A stretch of 64,000 bases of DNA from JAURNZ01 sp036337715 (GTDB lineage Bacteria; Pseudomonadota; Gammaproteobacteria; Comchoanobacterales; Comchoanobacteraceae), in the NCBI GenBank assembly GCA_036337715.1, contig JAYZDS010000005.1, positions 124,001 through 188,000 on the forward strand, in the 5' to 3' direction. This document shows positions 45,465 to 55,462 of this stretch, piece after piece. The notes under the pieces are model-generated. The model was not told where the DNA came from and did not search any database. It was given only the letters and a program-made list of their open reading frames with translations. A program made the translations under genes and the position numbers. Numbering within the stretch: position 1 is the first letter of the stretch; each line of letters opens with the position of its first letter.

Positions 45465-46606
45465 TAAAAAACAAACTCCGTAATAACAACAATAATAGAA
45501 AATAATAAAACGCACCCTACTACGACGTTATTAGGCGCTATTTTTTTCTTTGTTTTATTCTGTTTTCTTAATATCAATAGCATGACACATGGTAGAAAAA
45601 TATTGAGTATTGCCACAAATAAACCACCGAATCTTAATATATCGACAAAAGCGGCTGGCACAAGATTAACAATTAGCCAAGGAGCAATAACCGTTAAACC
45701 AGCAATACGCCAATCTAGTTCTTTCTTAAAAGCATCCGATAAGAAATCTGCCAAACTTAAACTAACACCTAACAAAGAGCTGACAATAGCCGCAAATACA
45801 AATGTATTGATCAATGCCTTATTCATAATGTCGCGTAATAATATATTTAAAGCCAAAGCATCATCTTGATGGGAAATGATCTTTGCAACCTCGGCGTTGT
45901 CTAGCCCAGTTAATAGACCGGTTGTCCAAATAACATACAACAACAATGGTAATAAACTACCAAGTAAAACCACTTGATGGATGCCTGTTTGATCTTTGTC
46001 TAAATAACCTCGTACACTAGGAATAACCACCTGAAAGCCAAAGCCAGTTACTACCAAAGGTAATAAATAAGCCATTTCATGAAAATTAATTGGTCTATCA
46101 AGCCACCCTGACCATTGCATACGAAATGATAGTACTAATAACATGATTGCAATCACAATTGTTAAAACATAAATCATGACACGATTTAATGCATCAATAA
46201 ACTCTGTCCCCATCATTAAAATCAACCATACTATCGTTGCAACAAAAGTTGTTCCAACAATATTATGATCAAAAAAAATATTGTTAAAATTTATCAAAGT
46301 TGATAAACCACTGAAGTATGCCATCAACAAAGTAATTAGCAATAACCCATATGAACACCAAGAAATAAACTTTCCAAATTGTCCCATAGATAGTTCAGCC
46401 AAAGATACAAAACTTGTCCCACTGGGCTGTGAATAGCAAACCTCAGATAAAATTAGTCCACTAAGATACATAAATAACCAGCTAATCACAAATAATAATA
46501 ATGTACCTAAGAAACCAAGTTCGCTCATACTTATTGGCAACGCCAAAGTAACAGCACCAATAGCCGTTCCAGCTATAAGTAATATTGAACCAAGTTTTTT
46601 ATTCAT
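45464..46606 (-). CDS. aromatic amino-acid permease, copy A
   Basis: 380 residues, same family and topology as copy B (IAGTAIGAVTLALPISM, SLAELSMG, GFGFQV, SSLLGVSLSLADFLSD). It overlaps the MFS gene upstream by 8 bases, the arrangement presumably ancestral for this locus (MFS, permease, rnhA). Import of tyrosine or tryptophan is inferred from the family. Amino-acid scavenging would fit an intracellular bacterium. Confidence 0.88.
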   Translation of the reverse strand: MNKKLGSILLIAGTAIGAVTLALPISMSELGFLGTLLLFVISWLFMYLSGLILSEVCYSQPSGTSFVSLAELSMGQFGKFISWCSYGLLLITLLMAYFSGLSTLINFNNIFFDHNIVGTTFVATIVWLILMMGTEFIDALNRVMIYVLTIVIAIMLLVLSFRMQWSGWLDRPINFHEMAYLLPLVVTGFGFQVVIPSVRGYLDKDQTGIHQVVLLGSLLPLLLYVIWTTGLLTGLDNAEVAKIISHQDDALALNILLRDIMNKALINTFVFAAIVSSLLGVSLSLADFLSDAFKKELDWRIAGLTVIAPWLIVNLVPAAFVDILRFGGLFVAILNIFLPCVMLLILRKQNKTKKKIAPNNVVVGCVLLFSIIVVITEFVF

Positions 46607-47876
46607 CTTTCAAAGTGACATTTCTACAATTTGTTTCTTTAATCCAAATTGCAACCACACTGGCAAGTAATAGTAACAATGGAAATGTTAAAAACACATA
46701 TTGATAAGCCTCTTTTGGATAAATAGGCACCCCATTGATCACCTTAGAATCATATAGGTCAAACAAATAGCCTATAACGGGTATACACATAGCACCTACG
46801 AGCACAGAGAAAAAAGTACAAAAAGAGACTGATACCCCACTGACTGCAGGCTTATTGATTTCCCCTGAAAGCGCGTATGATGTAATTAACCCAGTATTAA
46901 CCAAACCATAACAAAACAAGCAAAAACAGCAAAAGTAAAAAGAAATACAATCGATGTAAATCACTAAAAATAAAAATAATGCTGACATTAATGCTGATAT
47001 ATAAAAGAAAGGTTTTCTTTGTTGGTAATAATCAGATAAAGAACCCACAATCACTCCGCCAATAACCCAGCCTGCAAACAAAACACCATCTGCTATCCCT
47101 GCTTCATGCAATGTAAACCCCTTAACTTGCATCATGTAAGGTGTTCCCCAAACCTCACCAAACGCCAATGTCGGCATAAATATTAAGCCTGCAAAGAGCC
47201 CATTTAACCAAGACTGACTATTTTTTAATACTTGGGTAAGACCTATCCATAAATCATAAAAACTTTCAATGTTAGCTTCTTCTTTTTCGGGAGGATCACG
47301 CATGATTAATACACTGATGATACACAATAAAGCCATTAAACAACCAATCATGAATAATAAGCCACGCCACCCAAGAGCAACTGCAACGTATGATAAAGGT
47401 CCTTCACCAAAGGCAGCCCCTAACATACCTGAGCACTGTGTTAAACCGGCTAAAAGTCCAAGCATTGACGGTGGAAACCATATCATTGCCAGTTTAAAAG
47501 TACCTACAAATGCGAAACTACCTGAAAAACCCATGAGAAGTCTAGATAGTTTAATCATATATAAATGTTCTGTTGTTGAAAAAATGAAACAAGCCAATGA
47601 AAACAAAGCCGTAGTAATCATAATCAGTCTATGTGCACCAAATCTATCTACCAAACCGCCTACAGGTAATTGCATGATTAAATACGTGACATAAAATAAT
47701 CCAGTTAAGGAACCATAATCAGAAGCACGAATATGAAAATCACGCATCAATGGTTCTTGAATGATACTTGGCGAAACCCTTGCTGTGTACATCAAAAAAA
47801 AGAACAAGGCGCCCGTTGAGAAAACCAACCACGGGTAGATTTTCCATTTTGTCATAGTTTCAAATTTTTTTATCAA
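46599..47876 (-). CDS. MFS transporter, phagosomal-transporter-like
   Basis: 425 residues with 12 membrane segments. FLMYTARVSPSIIQEPLMRDF at the first segment, YLIMQLPVGGLVDRFGAHR (A motif), and a long cytoplasmic loop (DPPEKEEANIE) resemble MFS proteins common in Coxiella, Legionella (Pht) and Francisella (Fpt) that import amino acids or nucleosides from the host vacuole; this placement is by memory and moderate. The start is TTG 47876, six bases after AAGGGGA, better supported than the ATG at 47855. The 3' part was the source of the chimera downstream. Confidence 0.82.
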   Translation of the reverse strand: MIKKFETMTKWKIYPWLVFSTGALFFFLMYTARVSPSIIQEPLMRDFHIRASDYGSLTGLFYVTYLIMQLPVGGLVDRFGAHRLIMITTALFSLACFIFSTTEHLYMIKLSRLLMGFSGSFAFVGTFKLAMIWFPPSMLGLLAGLTQCSGMLGAAFGEGPLSYVAVALGWRGLLFMIGCLMALLCIISVLIMRDPPEKEEANIESFYDLWIGLTQVLKNSQSWLNGLFAGLIFMPTLAFGEVWGTPYMMQVKGFTLHEAGIADGVLFAGWVIGGVIVGSLSDYYQQRKPFFYISALMSALFLFLVIYIDCISFYFCCFCLFCYGLVNTGLITSYALSGEINKPAVSGVSVSFCTFFSVLVGAMCIPVIGYLFDLYDSKVINGVPIYPKEAYQYVFLTFPLLLLLASVVAIWIKETNCRNVTLKDE

Positions 47877-47942
47877 ATTTAATCCCCTTAATTAATATCT
47901 AATATTATAAATTATCATAAAGCATTAAAATGAGATAGTATT

Positions 47943-48980
47943 TTATCTGATTCTATTGGCAGTCATCACAAATAATATACCTGACACAATCACCATTGTT
48001 TGAAGGACAATCATATATATTTGTAGGTTTTGTGGGAATTCTTGTTGAATGCCAACCAGACATATGATCGAAATGAATAATTTTAAAAGATCAGTGTTTT
48101 TGATGCCTCTAGGTCGAGAACGAATAAGCAATGGCGCAATACAACATAACGAAGCCAGTGATAAAAAAGGTTTGGTTATTCTTTGAAAAAAATCACTAAA
48201 AGTATCTTCTGAAAGAATGCCTAATCGCTTGCTATTTATAATAGCAAAAAATAACTTATTGAGGCTCAGACGTTTATCAGTGTATGATGCTACTTCCAAA
48301 ACAGATGGATGAAGCCCAGTTTGCCAAGTTTTTGATGGTGTTATCTCTGTTTTCTCTATTAATTTAGGATCATATGTTTGAATGGACTGCAACTGCCATT
48401 CACCAGACTTTATAAATGTAGCCTCCTGAGCATGTGTATATTTAATTAATTCGTTACCTTCAAATTGAAATTGATCAATATCTTTCAAGGTATGATCATT
48501 AACTACGCTTGCCACGTGAATAAATGTATCTCCCTCTTTAAACCACAAATTATTTAATTTCCACCATACCTGACCACTAGAGGCAACATAGGTCCCTTGT
48601 TGCTTTGCATACCTTTCTAAATCAATTGCTAGTGTTTCACCAATGTAAGTCATAATAATTATGAAGAAAAGCTGAATTAATATGACATTAACAACCAATC
48701 TTCTATTCGAATTACCAAATGATGACATAATTAACCATTCTTTTGATTCTTGAAAACGATAAAGCACTAAAGCTCCTGAAATGAGCACAATGACTGTCAA
48801 CGCTCGATAAATATTTCTAGGGGTTAAATAAATAGCATATGTTAAAACATTTAGGTTGAAACCTTTACCATTTGCCAATTGCAGGCTGATATAAACGAAA
48901 TTATTTAACAAAGCAAAAATTAGTGTGACTAGACAGATGCACTTAATTGTTTTTTTTCGAATATACAAATTTAATAACAT
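47943..48980 (-). CDS. lptG: LPS export permease LptG
   Basis: Inner-membrane subunit of the LptB2FGC transporter that extracts lipopolysaccharide. 345 residues, three N-terminal membrane segments, a periplasmic jellyroll-like middle (about 120-260) and three C-terminal segments. LYRFQESKEWLIMSSFGNS is the LptF/G coupling region. Sequence is diverged from E. coli. It begins within one base of the lptF stop, and the pair order lptF-lptG identifies it. Confidence 0.88.
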   Translation of the reverse strand: MLLNLYIRKKTIKCICLVTLIFALLNNFVYISLQLANGKGFNLNVLTYAIYLTPRNIYRALTVIVLISGALVLYRFQESKEWLIMSSFGNSNRRLVVNVILIQLFFIIIMTYIGETLAIDLERYAKQQGTYVASSGQVWWKLNNLWFKEGDTFIHVASVVNDHTLKDIDQFQFEGNELIKYTHAQEATFIKSGEWQLQSIQTYDPKLIEKTEITPSKTWQTGLHPSVLEVASYTDKRLSLNKLFFAIINSKRLGILSEDTFSDFFQRITKPFLSLASLCCIAPLLIRSRPRGIKNTDLLKLFISIICLVGIQQEFPQNLQIYMIVLQTMVIVSGILFVMTANRIR

Positions 48981-50041
48981 TAGAACCTTACTTGTTTAAA
49001 TTGTCCCAAACAATATACAACACATACCATCATAAAAGGTAATAAAGTAATCCCTACAACTGGCATACCATTAAATGCACCATCCTGTGCTTGCCTTTGG
49101 AATATGATTAAAATCATAATATTTAGAAACAAAGCAAAACTAAACTTTGCTGCAAAATTTTTCGATACAACCCTTGGCGGTACAAACATCCCATTCGCAG
49201 CCATAAAAGTCATAAACATCGCAATACTTGGCAAACCAACCATCCATAAAATACGTGCTAGTGACTTGCCATTATTTCTTTCCTGCCACAGTTTCAATAA
49301 TGGCTTCCCACCCTTTCTGTCATTTTCAGTCTTTAAGTCAAATAAATTGACTGGATCACCATTAAGTTGATCGAAGGTAGTAAATTCAGAAGCGGTTAAT
49401 AGTTTATTTTCAATGTTATATTGTAAACTTTCACCTTTGCCAAGTGTAACTGAACCATTGTGATTTTCTTTTAGGTCTTTACTATTCATCATAAACCAAG
49501 CATTGGGCTTAGATTGAAGTATAAAAACATTTTTTAATTTATGTGTATTTGGGTCTACTTCATCGGCATAGACAACACTGTTACCTTGTAAATTGAATGT
49601 CTTAGGCTTCAACATAGAAAAAAAATGGTTTCTTGAATATTTTGTAACCGCTTTTGACATTTCGTTGATGCATAAAGGCTCAATTATGCTTGTAAGAATC
49701 CAAACAGATAAAAAAGCAAATACACTACATTCTAAAACCCATGATAATATTGTTCGTTCACGGACACCTACCGTTTGCATGGCTAGTATTTCTCCGTCTT
49801 CTCTAAAATATGAAATTGTCCAAAATAACCCAATAGGAAAAACAAGAGTTAATACAACAGCTAATACTGTAGGTAAACTTAGGGAAAGATAATAAATAAA
49901 AAATGACATTGAAACACCTTCTAGATGTTCGAGTGCTTCAGTCGATTGAATGGCTAACATGACAATTGAAGTTATGAATGTCATTGATCCAATGCGATAA
50001 AATGCTTTCTTCAAAAAATAAGTTCGATAAGTATGATTCAC
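48980..50041 (-). CDS. lptF: LPS export permease LptF
   Basis: Partner of LptG. 353 residues with the same six-segment topology around a periplasmic domain. SYFREDGEILAMQTVGV matches the conserved coupling helix region (E-x-E-L-x-A-x-x-x-x-G), and SLPTVLAVVLTLVFPIG is the family's third segment. Divergent from holC, 45 bases apart. In E. coli lptF is divergent from pepA; pepA is missing here. Confidence 0.9.
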   Translation of the reverse strand: MNHTYRTYFLKKAFYRIGSMTFITSIVMLAIQSTEALEHLEGVSMSFFIYYLSLSLPTVLAVVLTLVFPIGLFWTISYFREDGEILAMQTVGVRERTILSWVLECSVFAFLSVWILTSIIEPLCINEMSKAVTKYSRNHFFSMLKPKTFNLQGNSVVYADEVDPNTHKLKNVFILQSKPNAWFMMNSKDLKENHNGSVTLGKGESLQYNIENKLLTASEFTTFDQLNGDPVNLFDLKTENDRKGGKPLLKLWQERNNGKSLARILWMVGLPSIAMFMTFMAANGMFVPPRVVSKNFAAKFSFALFLNIMILIIFQRQAQDGAFNGMPVVGITLLPFMMVCVVYCLGQFKQVRF

Positions 50042-50086
50042 TTTGATATCCTACCAAATTTTTTTTTACCATGCTATGTTACTTAA

Positions 50087-50503
50087 ATGCAAAATGTTTC
50101 TTTTCACATACAATCAAAGGAAGACAAAATCATACCTGAACATTTTATGTGTATCATATTAGAGCAGTATGTAATGAAATATCATAAAGTATGCGTAATG
50201 TGTAATGACGAAAAACAGTCTAAAATCTTAAGCAATCATATTTGGTCTTTTCCACCGAGTGGGTTTATGCCTCATCAATGTAAAGACAATATGATAATCA
50301 CAGAAGGTTTTTTTAAACACAAAAGTGTTATCAATATGTCTAAAAACCCAGTTTTAAATATTAAAACTCAAATTATTGAACTGGTTTTTAATGATGAACA
50401 ATCTATAAATGAGGCCCGTGATCGTTTTAAAATATACAAAACAAATGGCTTCAAACTGACGCACATAAAAGAAGATAAATTTCAATGCCAGCAACAAGCA
50501 TAA
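50087..50503 (+). CDS. holC: DNA polymerase III chi subunit
   Basis: Clamp-loader accessory protein that links the replisome to SSB. 138 residues. KVCVMCNDEKQSKILSNHIW, FPPSGFMPH and VINMS follow the family order (V-x-V-x-C-x-D ... LWxF ... FxPH ... xINL). Usually found between pepA and valS; here valS is next but pepA is absent. The N terminus is a plain strand with no secretion signal. Confidence 0.85.
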   Translation: MQNVSFHIQSKEDKIIPEHFMCIILEQYVMKYHKVCVMCNDEKQSKILSNHIWSFPPSGFMPHQCKDNMIITEGFFKHKSVINMSKNPVLNIKTQIIELVFNDEQSINEARDRFKIYKTNGFKLTHIKEDKFQCQQQA

Positions 50504-50629
50504 ATCAGCCAAAATATGATACCTAGATGTATTTTATTACTTAACTTGTAATTCAACAACTTCCAAGGCAAAATAAGCATTACATGTGAAAAAAATTGAT
50601 TCATTTTTTAGTATTTAATAAAGCATATT

Positions 50630-53368
50630 ATGGAAAAGCAATTTCAATCAAAAGACATTGAAGCAAAACTTTCTAAGTTATGGGTTGATGAAAAAGTTGG
50701 CAAACCAACCCATTCATCTAATCAATCATATACGATTTTATTTCCACCCCCTAATGTTACTGGAAACTTACATATGGGGCACGGTTTTTTAATTACGTTG
50801 TCTGACATTTTAATACGTTATCACCGGATGCTCGGAGATAACACATTATGGCAGATGGGCACAGATCATGCCGGCATTGCTACACAAATGGTCGTTGAAA
50901 AAAAGCTTGCCAACGAAGGCATCGATCGCAAAACCATCGGAAGAGAAGCTTTCGTAAACCACATCAATGATTGGGTTTCACAGGTAACAATCCATGATCA
51001 AATTAAACGCATGGGGGCTTCAGTTGATTGGGACACAAAATTATTCACACTAGACAACAATAACTCAAACCTTGTTGAAGATGTTTTCATTAAACTTTAC
51101 GAAGAAGGTCTGATATATAGAGGTAAACGTCTTGTTAATTGGGATACACACTTACAAACAGCCATTTCAGATTTAGAGATCGAAAGTAAAGAAGTCAATG
51201 GTCATTTATACAGTATTAGATACGCTGTTGAAAACAGCAACGACACACTTGTGATTGCTACCACAAGACCTGAAACATTACTTGCTGATAGTGCCATAGC
51301 AGTTCACCCTGAAGACGAACGCTATCAACATCTTATTGGTAAAAAAGCAATCATACCTATTGCCAATAGGCCAATACCAATTGTCGCAGACGATTATGTT
51401 GATCAATCTTTTGGCACTGGTTGCCTAAAGATCACTCCAGGACATGATTTTAATGACTATGAAGTTGGTCTTAGACATGACCTGCCCCAACACAATATGC
51501 TTTCGTTAGATGGCACATTGAATAACTTTGCACCTGTTGAATACCTAGGTTTAAATACCAAGGATGCTCGCAAGAAAATTTTAATGTCTTTAAAAGAATC
51601 TGAAGCCTTAGTTGAAACGAAGCCACACAAACACATGGTTCCTTTTGCAGAACGAACTGGTGTCATCATCGAGCCACTGCTAACGGATCAATGGTTTGTA
51701 AAAATGGCTGGATTTGCACAACCTGCCATCGATGCTGTAAGAAATAAAGACATTGAGCTCATACCAAATAATTGGCAAAAAACCTATGAGCACTTTTTAA
51801 ATAACTTGACTGATTGGTGTATTAGTCGTCAACTTTGGTGGGGACATCGTATTCCGGCATGGCATGACGAAACAGGCCAAATTTATGTGGGAAAAAATGA
51901 ATCGACCATTCGATCAAAATATAACCTCGATGCGTCAACCAAATTGACACAAGATGAAGATGTATTAGACACATGGTTCTCTTCTGCATTATATCCACTT
52001 GCAACCTTAGGCTTACAAGAAGATCCTGAGCGTTTTAAAACCTATTTCCCAACAGATCTATTGATTACAGGTTATGACATCCTTTTTTTCTGGGTCACGC
52101 GTATGATCATGATGTCATTACACTTGACTGGTCAAGTACCCTTTAAACAAGTTTTTTTACATGGCCTGGTTAGAGATGAACAAGGTGATAAGATGTCAAA
52201 ATCAAAAGGTAATGTCATTGATCCCTTAGACTTAGTTGATGGTATAGATTTAGACACATTAATCCAAAAAAGAACTTATGGGATGATGCAACCAAAGCTT
52301 GCAGAAACAATCACAAAGAAAACAAAGAAAAACTTTCCAAACGGCATTGAAGCTCATGGCACAGATGCTGTGAGAATGTGCTACGCTTCAGCTTGCACAC
52401 AAGGCAGAGACATTCGTATCCATATGGAACAACTAAAGGGATACAAATTTTTCTGTAATAAACTTTGGAATGCCTGTCGTTTCTTAATGATGCAAACAGA
52501 TAATGAGGCCAAAATAACCTTTGATGAAAGTAAGTCGAACCTCATTGACCAATGGATTTTAAGTGAATTCAACAGGCACCTACGTCTGGCAACTGATCAT
52601 TTAAATGCCTACCGTTTCGATTTATTTACCAAAACCTGGTACGACTTTACCTGGCATTATTTTTGTGATTGGTATCTAGAGATGCTGAAAGTAGATGATG
52701 AAAATCATAAACAACATCCATACGCTTGTTCGCTTTGGGTAATGAATCAATTATTACATGTTCTTCACCCATTAATTCCCTTTATTACAGAAACACTTTG
52801 GCATGAAGTGAGTCAAAAACTTGGTATATCTAATTCATGCATGCTGACACAAGCCCCTTACCCCATTGCTAAAGATGATGTTCATTCTATTGAAGAAATC
52901 GATTGGGCAAAGTCACTCGTAACACAAATAAGAAACATTCGAAGTGAAGGCAATATTTCACCAGATAAACGCATAGATGTTCAATTATCTAAAGGTACAG
53001 AATTGGATAGACACCATTATAAAAAAGCAGAACAATGGATTAAGCACCTTTGCAAAGCAAAGCAAATCCAATGGGTTGAAACACCTGAAAAAATTTCGGC
53101 AAGTGCTTTGCTAGAAACAATGCAAATTGACATTCCATTAAGAGGATTAATTGATGCTGAATTAGAATTAAAACGCATTGATAAAGTACTTGAAAAAGTA
53201 TCCAAAGAAGCTAGTAAATTAAACCAACAATTAGATAATCCTAAGTTTGTGAATCATGCACCTAGTCACCTAGTTGAGGAAGCACAAAACAATTTAGCTT
53301 TAAATACAGAGAAGTTAAATCGCTTAAATACTCAGAAATCATTAATTCAACAACTATTGGAGAAATAA
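50630..53368 (+). CDS. valS: valyl-tRNA synthetase
   Basis: Class I synthetase for tRNA-Val with an editing domain. HIGH-like HMGH at 48-51 in PPPNVTGNLHMGH, KMSKS at 521-525, the editing block ATTRPETLLADSAIAVHPED, and a C-terminal coiled coil (about 845-912) that contacts the tRNA. 912 residues, normal. A 3-base gap separates it from queC. Confidence 0.97.
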   Translation: MEKQFQSKDIEAKLSKLWVDEKVGKPTHSSNQSYTILFPPPNVTGNLHMGHGFLITLSDILIRYHRMLGDNTLWQMGTDHAGIATQMVVEKKLANEGIDRKTIGREAFVNHINDWVSQVTIHDQIKRMGASVDWDTKLFTLDNNNSNLVEDVFIKLYEEGLIYRGKRLVNWDTHLQTAISDLEIESKEVNGHLYSIRYAVENSNDTLVIATTRPETLLADSAIAVHPEDERYQHLIGKKAIIPIANRPIPIVADDYVDQSFGTGCLKITPGHDFNDYEVGLRHDLPQHNMLSLDGTLNNFAPVEYLGLNTKDARKKILMSLKESEALVETKPHKHMVPFAERTGVIIEPLLTDQWFVKMAGFAQPAIDAVRNKDIELIPNNWQKTYEHFLNNLTDWCISRQLWWGHRIPAWHDETGQIYVGKNESTIRSKYNLDASTKLTQDEDVLDTWFSSALYPLATLGLQEDPERFKTYFPTDLLITGYDILFFWVTRMIMMSLHLTGQVPFKQVFLHGLVRDEQGDKMSKSKGNVIDPLDLVDGIDLDTLIQKRTYGMMQPKLAETITKKTKKNFPNGIEAHGTDAVRMCYASACTQGRDIRIHMEQLKGYKFFCNKLWNACRFLMMQTDNEAKITFDESKSNLIDQWILSEFNRHLRLATDHLNAYRFDLFTKTWYDFTWHYFCDWYLEMLKVDDENHKQHPYACSLWVMNQLLHVLHPLIPFITETLWHEVSQKLGISNSCMLTQAPYPIAKDDVHSIEEIDWAKSLVTQIRNIRSEGNISPDKRIDVQLSKGTELDRHHYKKAEQWIKHLCKAKQIQWVETPEKISASALLETMQIDIPLRGLIDAELELKRIDKVLEKVSKEASKLNQQLDNPKFVNHAPSHLVEEAQNNLALNTEKLNRLNTQKSLIQQLLEK

Positions 53369-53371
53369 ATT

Positions 53372-54049
53372 ATGCCAAAAGCCATTGTTTTATTGTCTGG
53401 CGGTCTTGATTCTGCAACATGTCTTGCTTATGCCAAAGTTCGAGGCTTTGAATTATATGCACTTACTTTCTCATATGGCCAGAGGCATAAAAGCGAATTG
53501 AATGCATCAAGACGTATTGCACAACACTTTCAGGTAGTAGAACAAAAAATTGTAGAAATGAATTACTTAAGTGAAATAAAAGGATCTGCATTAACTGATA
53601 AAGGTCAAAGCATACCAAGGCCCAGCCAAACGAATCAAATACCTAGTACTTATGTGCCTGCAAGAAATACAATTTTTTTATCTCATGCCTTAGCTTGGGC
53701 AGAGGTCCTAAAGTGTCAACATATATTTATTGGCTGCAGTCAAGTGGATTATTCTGGTTATCCAGATTGTAGAAAACCATTCATCGAAACCTTTAACATC
53801 CTTGCTAATCAAGCAACAAAACTTGCTTCTGAAGGGTATCCAATTCAAATTCACGCACCTTTGATTGATAAAAGTAAAGCCGAAACCATAGAACTTGGTC
53901 ATGAGCTAGGCGTTGATTATAAGATGACTGTTTCTTGCTATCAAGCTAACGCACAAGGTTTGGCATGCGGACAATGTGAAAGTTGTTACTTGAGACAAAA
54001 AGGTTTTCAAGAAGCTAATTTAGCGGATGAGACACGCTATGTACACTAA
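53372..54049 (+). CDS. queC: 7-cyano-7-deazaguanine synthase (queuosine pathway)
   Basis: ATP-dependent conversion of 7-carboxy-7-deazaguanine to preQ0. The PP-loop LLSGGLDSATCLAYA (7-21), TFSYGQRH, YVPARNTIFL, and the zinc-binding CYQANAQGLACGQCESC cysteines are all intact. 225 residues. Probably co-transcribed with valS. Confidence 0.96.
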   Translation: MPKAIVLLSGGLDSATCLAYAKVRGFELYALTFSYGQRHKSELNASRRIAQHFQVVEQKIVEMNYLSEIKGSALTDKGQSIPRPSQTNQIPSTYVPARNTIFLSHALAWAEVLKCQHIFIGCSQVDYSGYPDCRKPFIETFNILANQATKLASEGYPIQIHAPLIDKSKAETIELGHELGVDYKMTVSCYQANAQGLACGQCESCYLRQKGFQEANLADETRYVH

Positions 54050-54109
54050 ATTTTAAAGACATGACTTTTACTCTATGATAAATTAATTAAAAGGTACACA
54101 AGGTAAAAT

Positions 54110-54937
54110 TTGATTTCTTCTCAAAACAAAATCATTGATCATGAATTTGATAAACTTTTAGCAAAATTAATCTCTAAAGAATATTTCGCTTTTTCAAGAT
54201 TTAATGATGGCGAGATGCATGTCATTAAAAATGCAGACTTTACTTGTAAACAATGGCAGATGCCTCGAGCCGTCATAGCTCACTACAGAAGCCTCTTAAT
54301 AAAAAGTTTTACTTATACTCACAAAGACTACTTAGTCGGTCTCCCCTGTGGATGCTGTGAGTCATTAGATGGTTTTAGGGACTATATTAATCAACAATTC
54401 GATCTATCTCAAACCAACCAAACTTTTGCAACACTATTTACCAATGCAATGTATAAGCGAGTTAAAAATGAGCTTATCCCCACTATCAAGCAATACCCAA
54501 TTGTGTTGATTGCTAATAAATACACCAATTTGGAGTCACTTAACAAACAAGGATTCAATATTAAAAAGTTTTTTCCAATTCCAATGAATGCATGGCAGCA
54601 ACATGATGTGCTTTTAAATGACATTCTTGAATATGTAAAAAATAATAAAATTAATGATCATTTATTTTTATTTTGTGCAGGACCGGTTTCAAATATCTTA
54701 ATTCATCAAATACATCAAATTTATCCAACTAATACTTACATTGATTTTGGGTCTTCAATTGACAAAGAACTTGGCTTAAAAAGAAGTGACCGCAATTACC
54801 TAAAAATCTTTGGTTGGAAGAAGTTAGCTAAATGTTATTGGCACAGTCCAACCGAAAAGAAGCAAATCTCTTGTTTTGGTAAAGATAAAAACTACTGGTA
54901 TCGTTTTTGGTTAAAAATCCGGGCTTCAATTGTATAA
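54110..54937 (+). CDS. GT-D-fold glycosyltransferase-like protein
   Basis: 275 residues. FSRFNDGEMHVI (28-39) carries the D-x-E motif (Asp33, Glu35) of the GT-D fold (formerly DUF1792), known from streptococcal glycan assembly. A Rossmann-like half with VLIANKYTNLESL and FLFCAGPVSNILIHQIH follows. A role in surface glycan synthesis is inferred. The start is a TTG about six bases after AAGGT; no ATG lies before the motif. It precedes cytochrome b561 by 6 bases. Confidence 0.7.
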   Translation: MISSQNKIIDHEFDKLLAKLISKEYFAFSRFNDGEMHVIKNADFTCKQWQMPRAVIAHYRSLLIKSFTYTHKDYLVGLPCGCCESLDGFRDYINQQFDLSQTNQTFATLFTNAMYKRVKNELIPTIKQYPIVLIANKYTNLESLNKQGFNIKKFFPIPMNAWQQHDVLLNDILEYVKNNKINDHLFLFCAGPVSNILIHQIHQIYPTNTYIDFGSSIDKELGLKRSDRNYLKIFGWKKLAKCYWHSPTEKKQISCFGKDKNYWYRFWLKIRASIV

Positions 54938-54943
54938 ACTTAT

Positions 54944-55462
54944 ATGATGGCTAATGACACTTATTCTTTTATTCAAAAATCCCTGCATTGGTTAGTTGGT
55001 ATCATGATCATTTGCTTATGGTGCGCAGGCTTCTCTTCAGGTTACATCCCGAAAACACCTTTCAAATCCTATCTAATAAACATACATAAAACCTTTGGGG
55101 TCATTGTTTTATTTCTAGTTTTAATTAGAATAATGGTTCGTATCAGTCACCCTGTAAAGTCATTTCAATTGCCTAAATTTATGCAACTAATGGGCAAAAT
55201 AACTCATATTATTTTGTATAGTTTGATTGTTATGATGCCCTTGTCAGGGTGGATCATGAGCTCTGCAGTTCATAAAATGCCTAGTTGGTTTCCTTGGTTC
55301 ATGCCGGGTATCCCATATTCAAAATCATTGGCTCAAGTCATGCACAGCCTTCATGGGTACATTGGTTATACACTAGCTTTTTTTGTAGTAATACACATAT
55401 GCGCCACCCTTTTTCATATCTGGCGTAAAGAGCCTATATTAGATAGAATGTTATTCAAATGA
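54944..55462 (+). CDS. cytochrome b561 (YodB/CybB family)
   Basis: 172 residues, four membrane segments, di-haem inner-membrane electron carrier. Candidate haem ligands are His15, His48, His137 and His151. The amphipathic PSWFPWFMPGIPYS loop between segments 3 and 4 is typical. It passes electrons from quinol to an unknown acceptor; in E. coli CybB a superoxide:quinone reaction has been reported. It overlaps radA by four bases. Confidence 0.9.
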   Translation: MMANDTYSFIQKSLHWLVGIMIICLWCAGFSSGYIPKTPFKSYLINIHKTFGVIVLFLVLIRIMVRISHPVKSFQLPKFMQLMGKITHIILYSLIVMMPLSGWIMSSAVHKMPSWFPWFMPGIPYSKSLAQVMHSLHGYIGYTLAFFVVIHICATLFHIWRKEPILDRMLFK

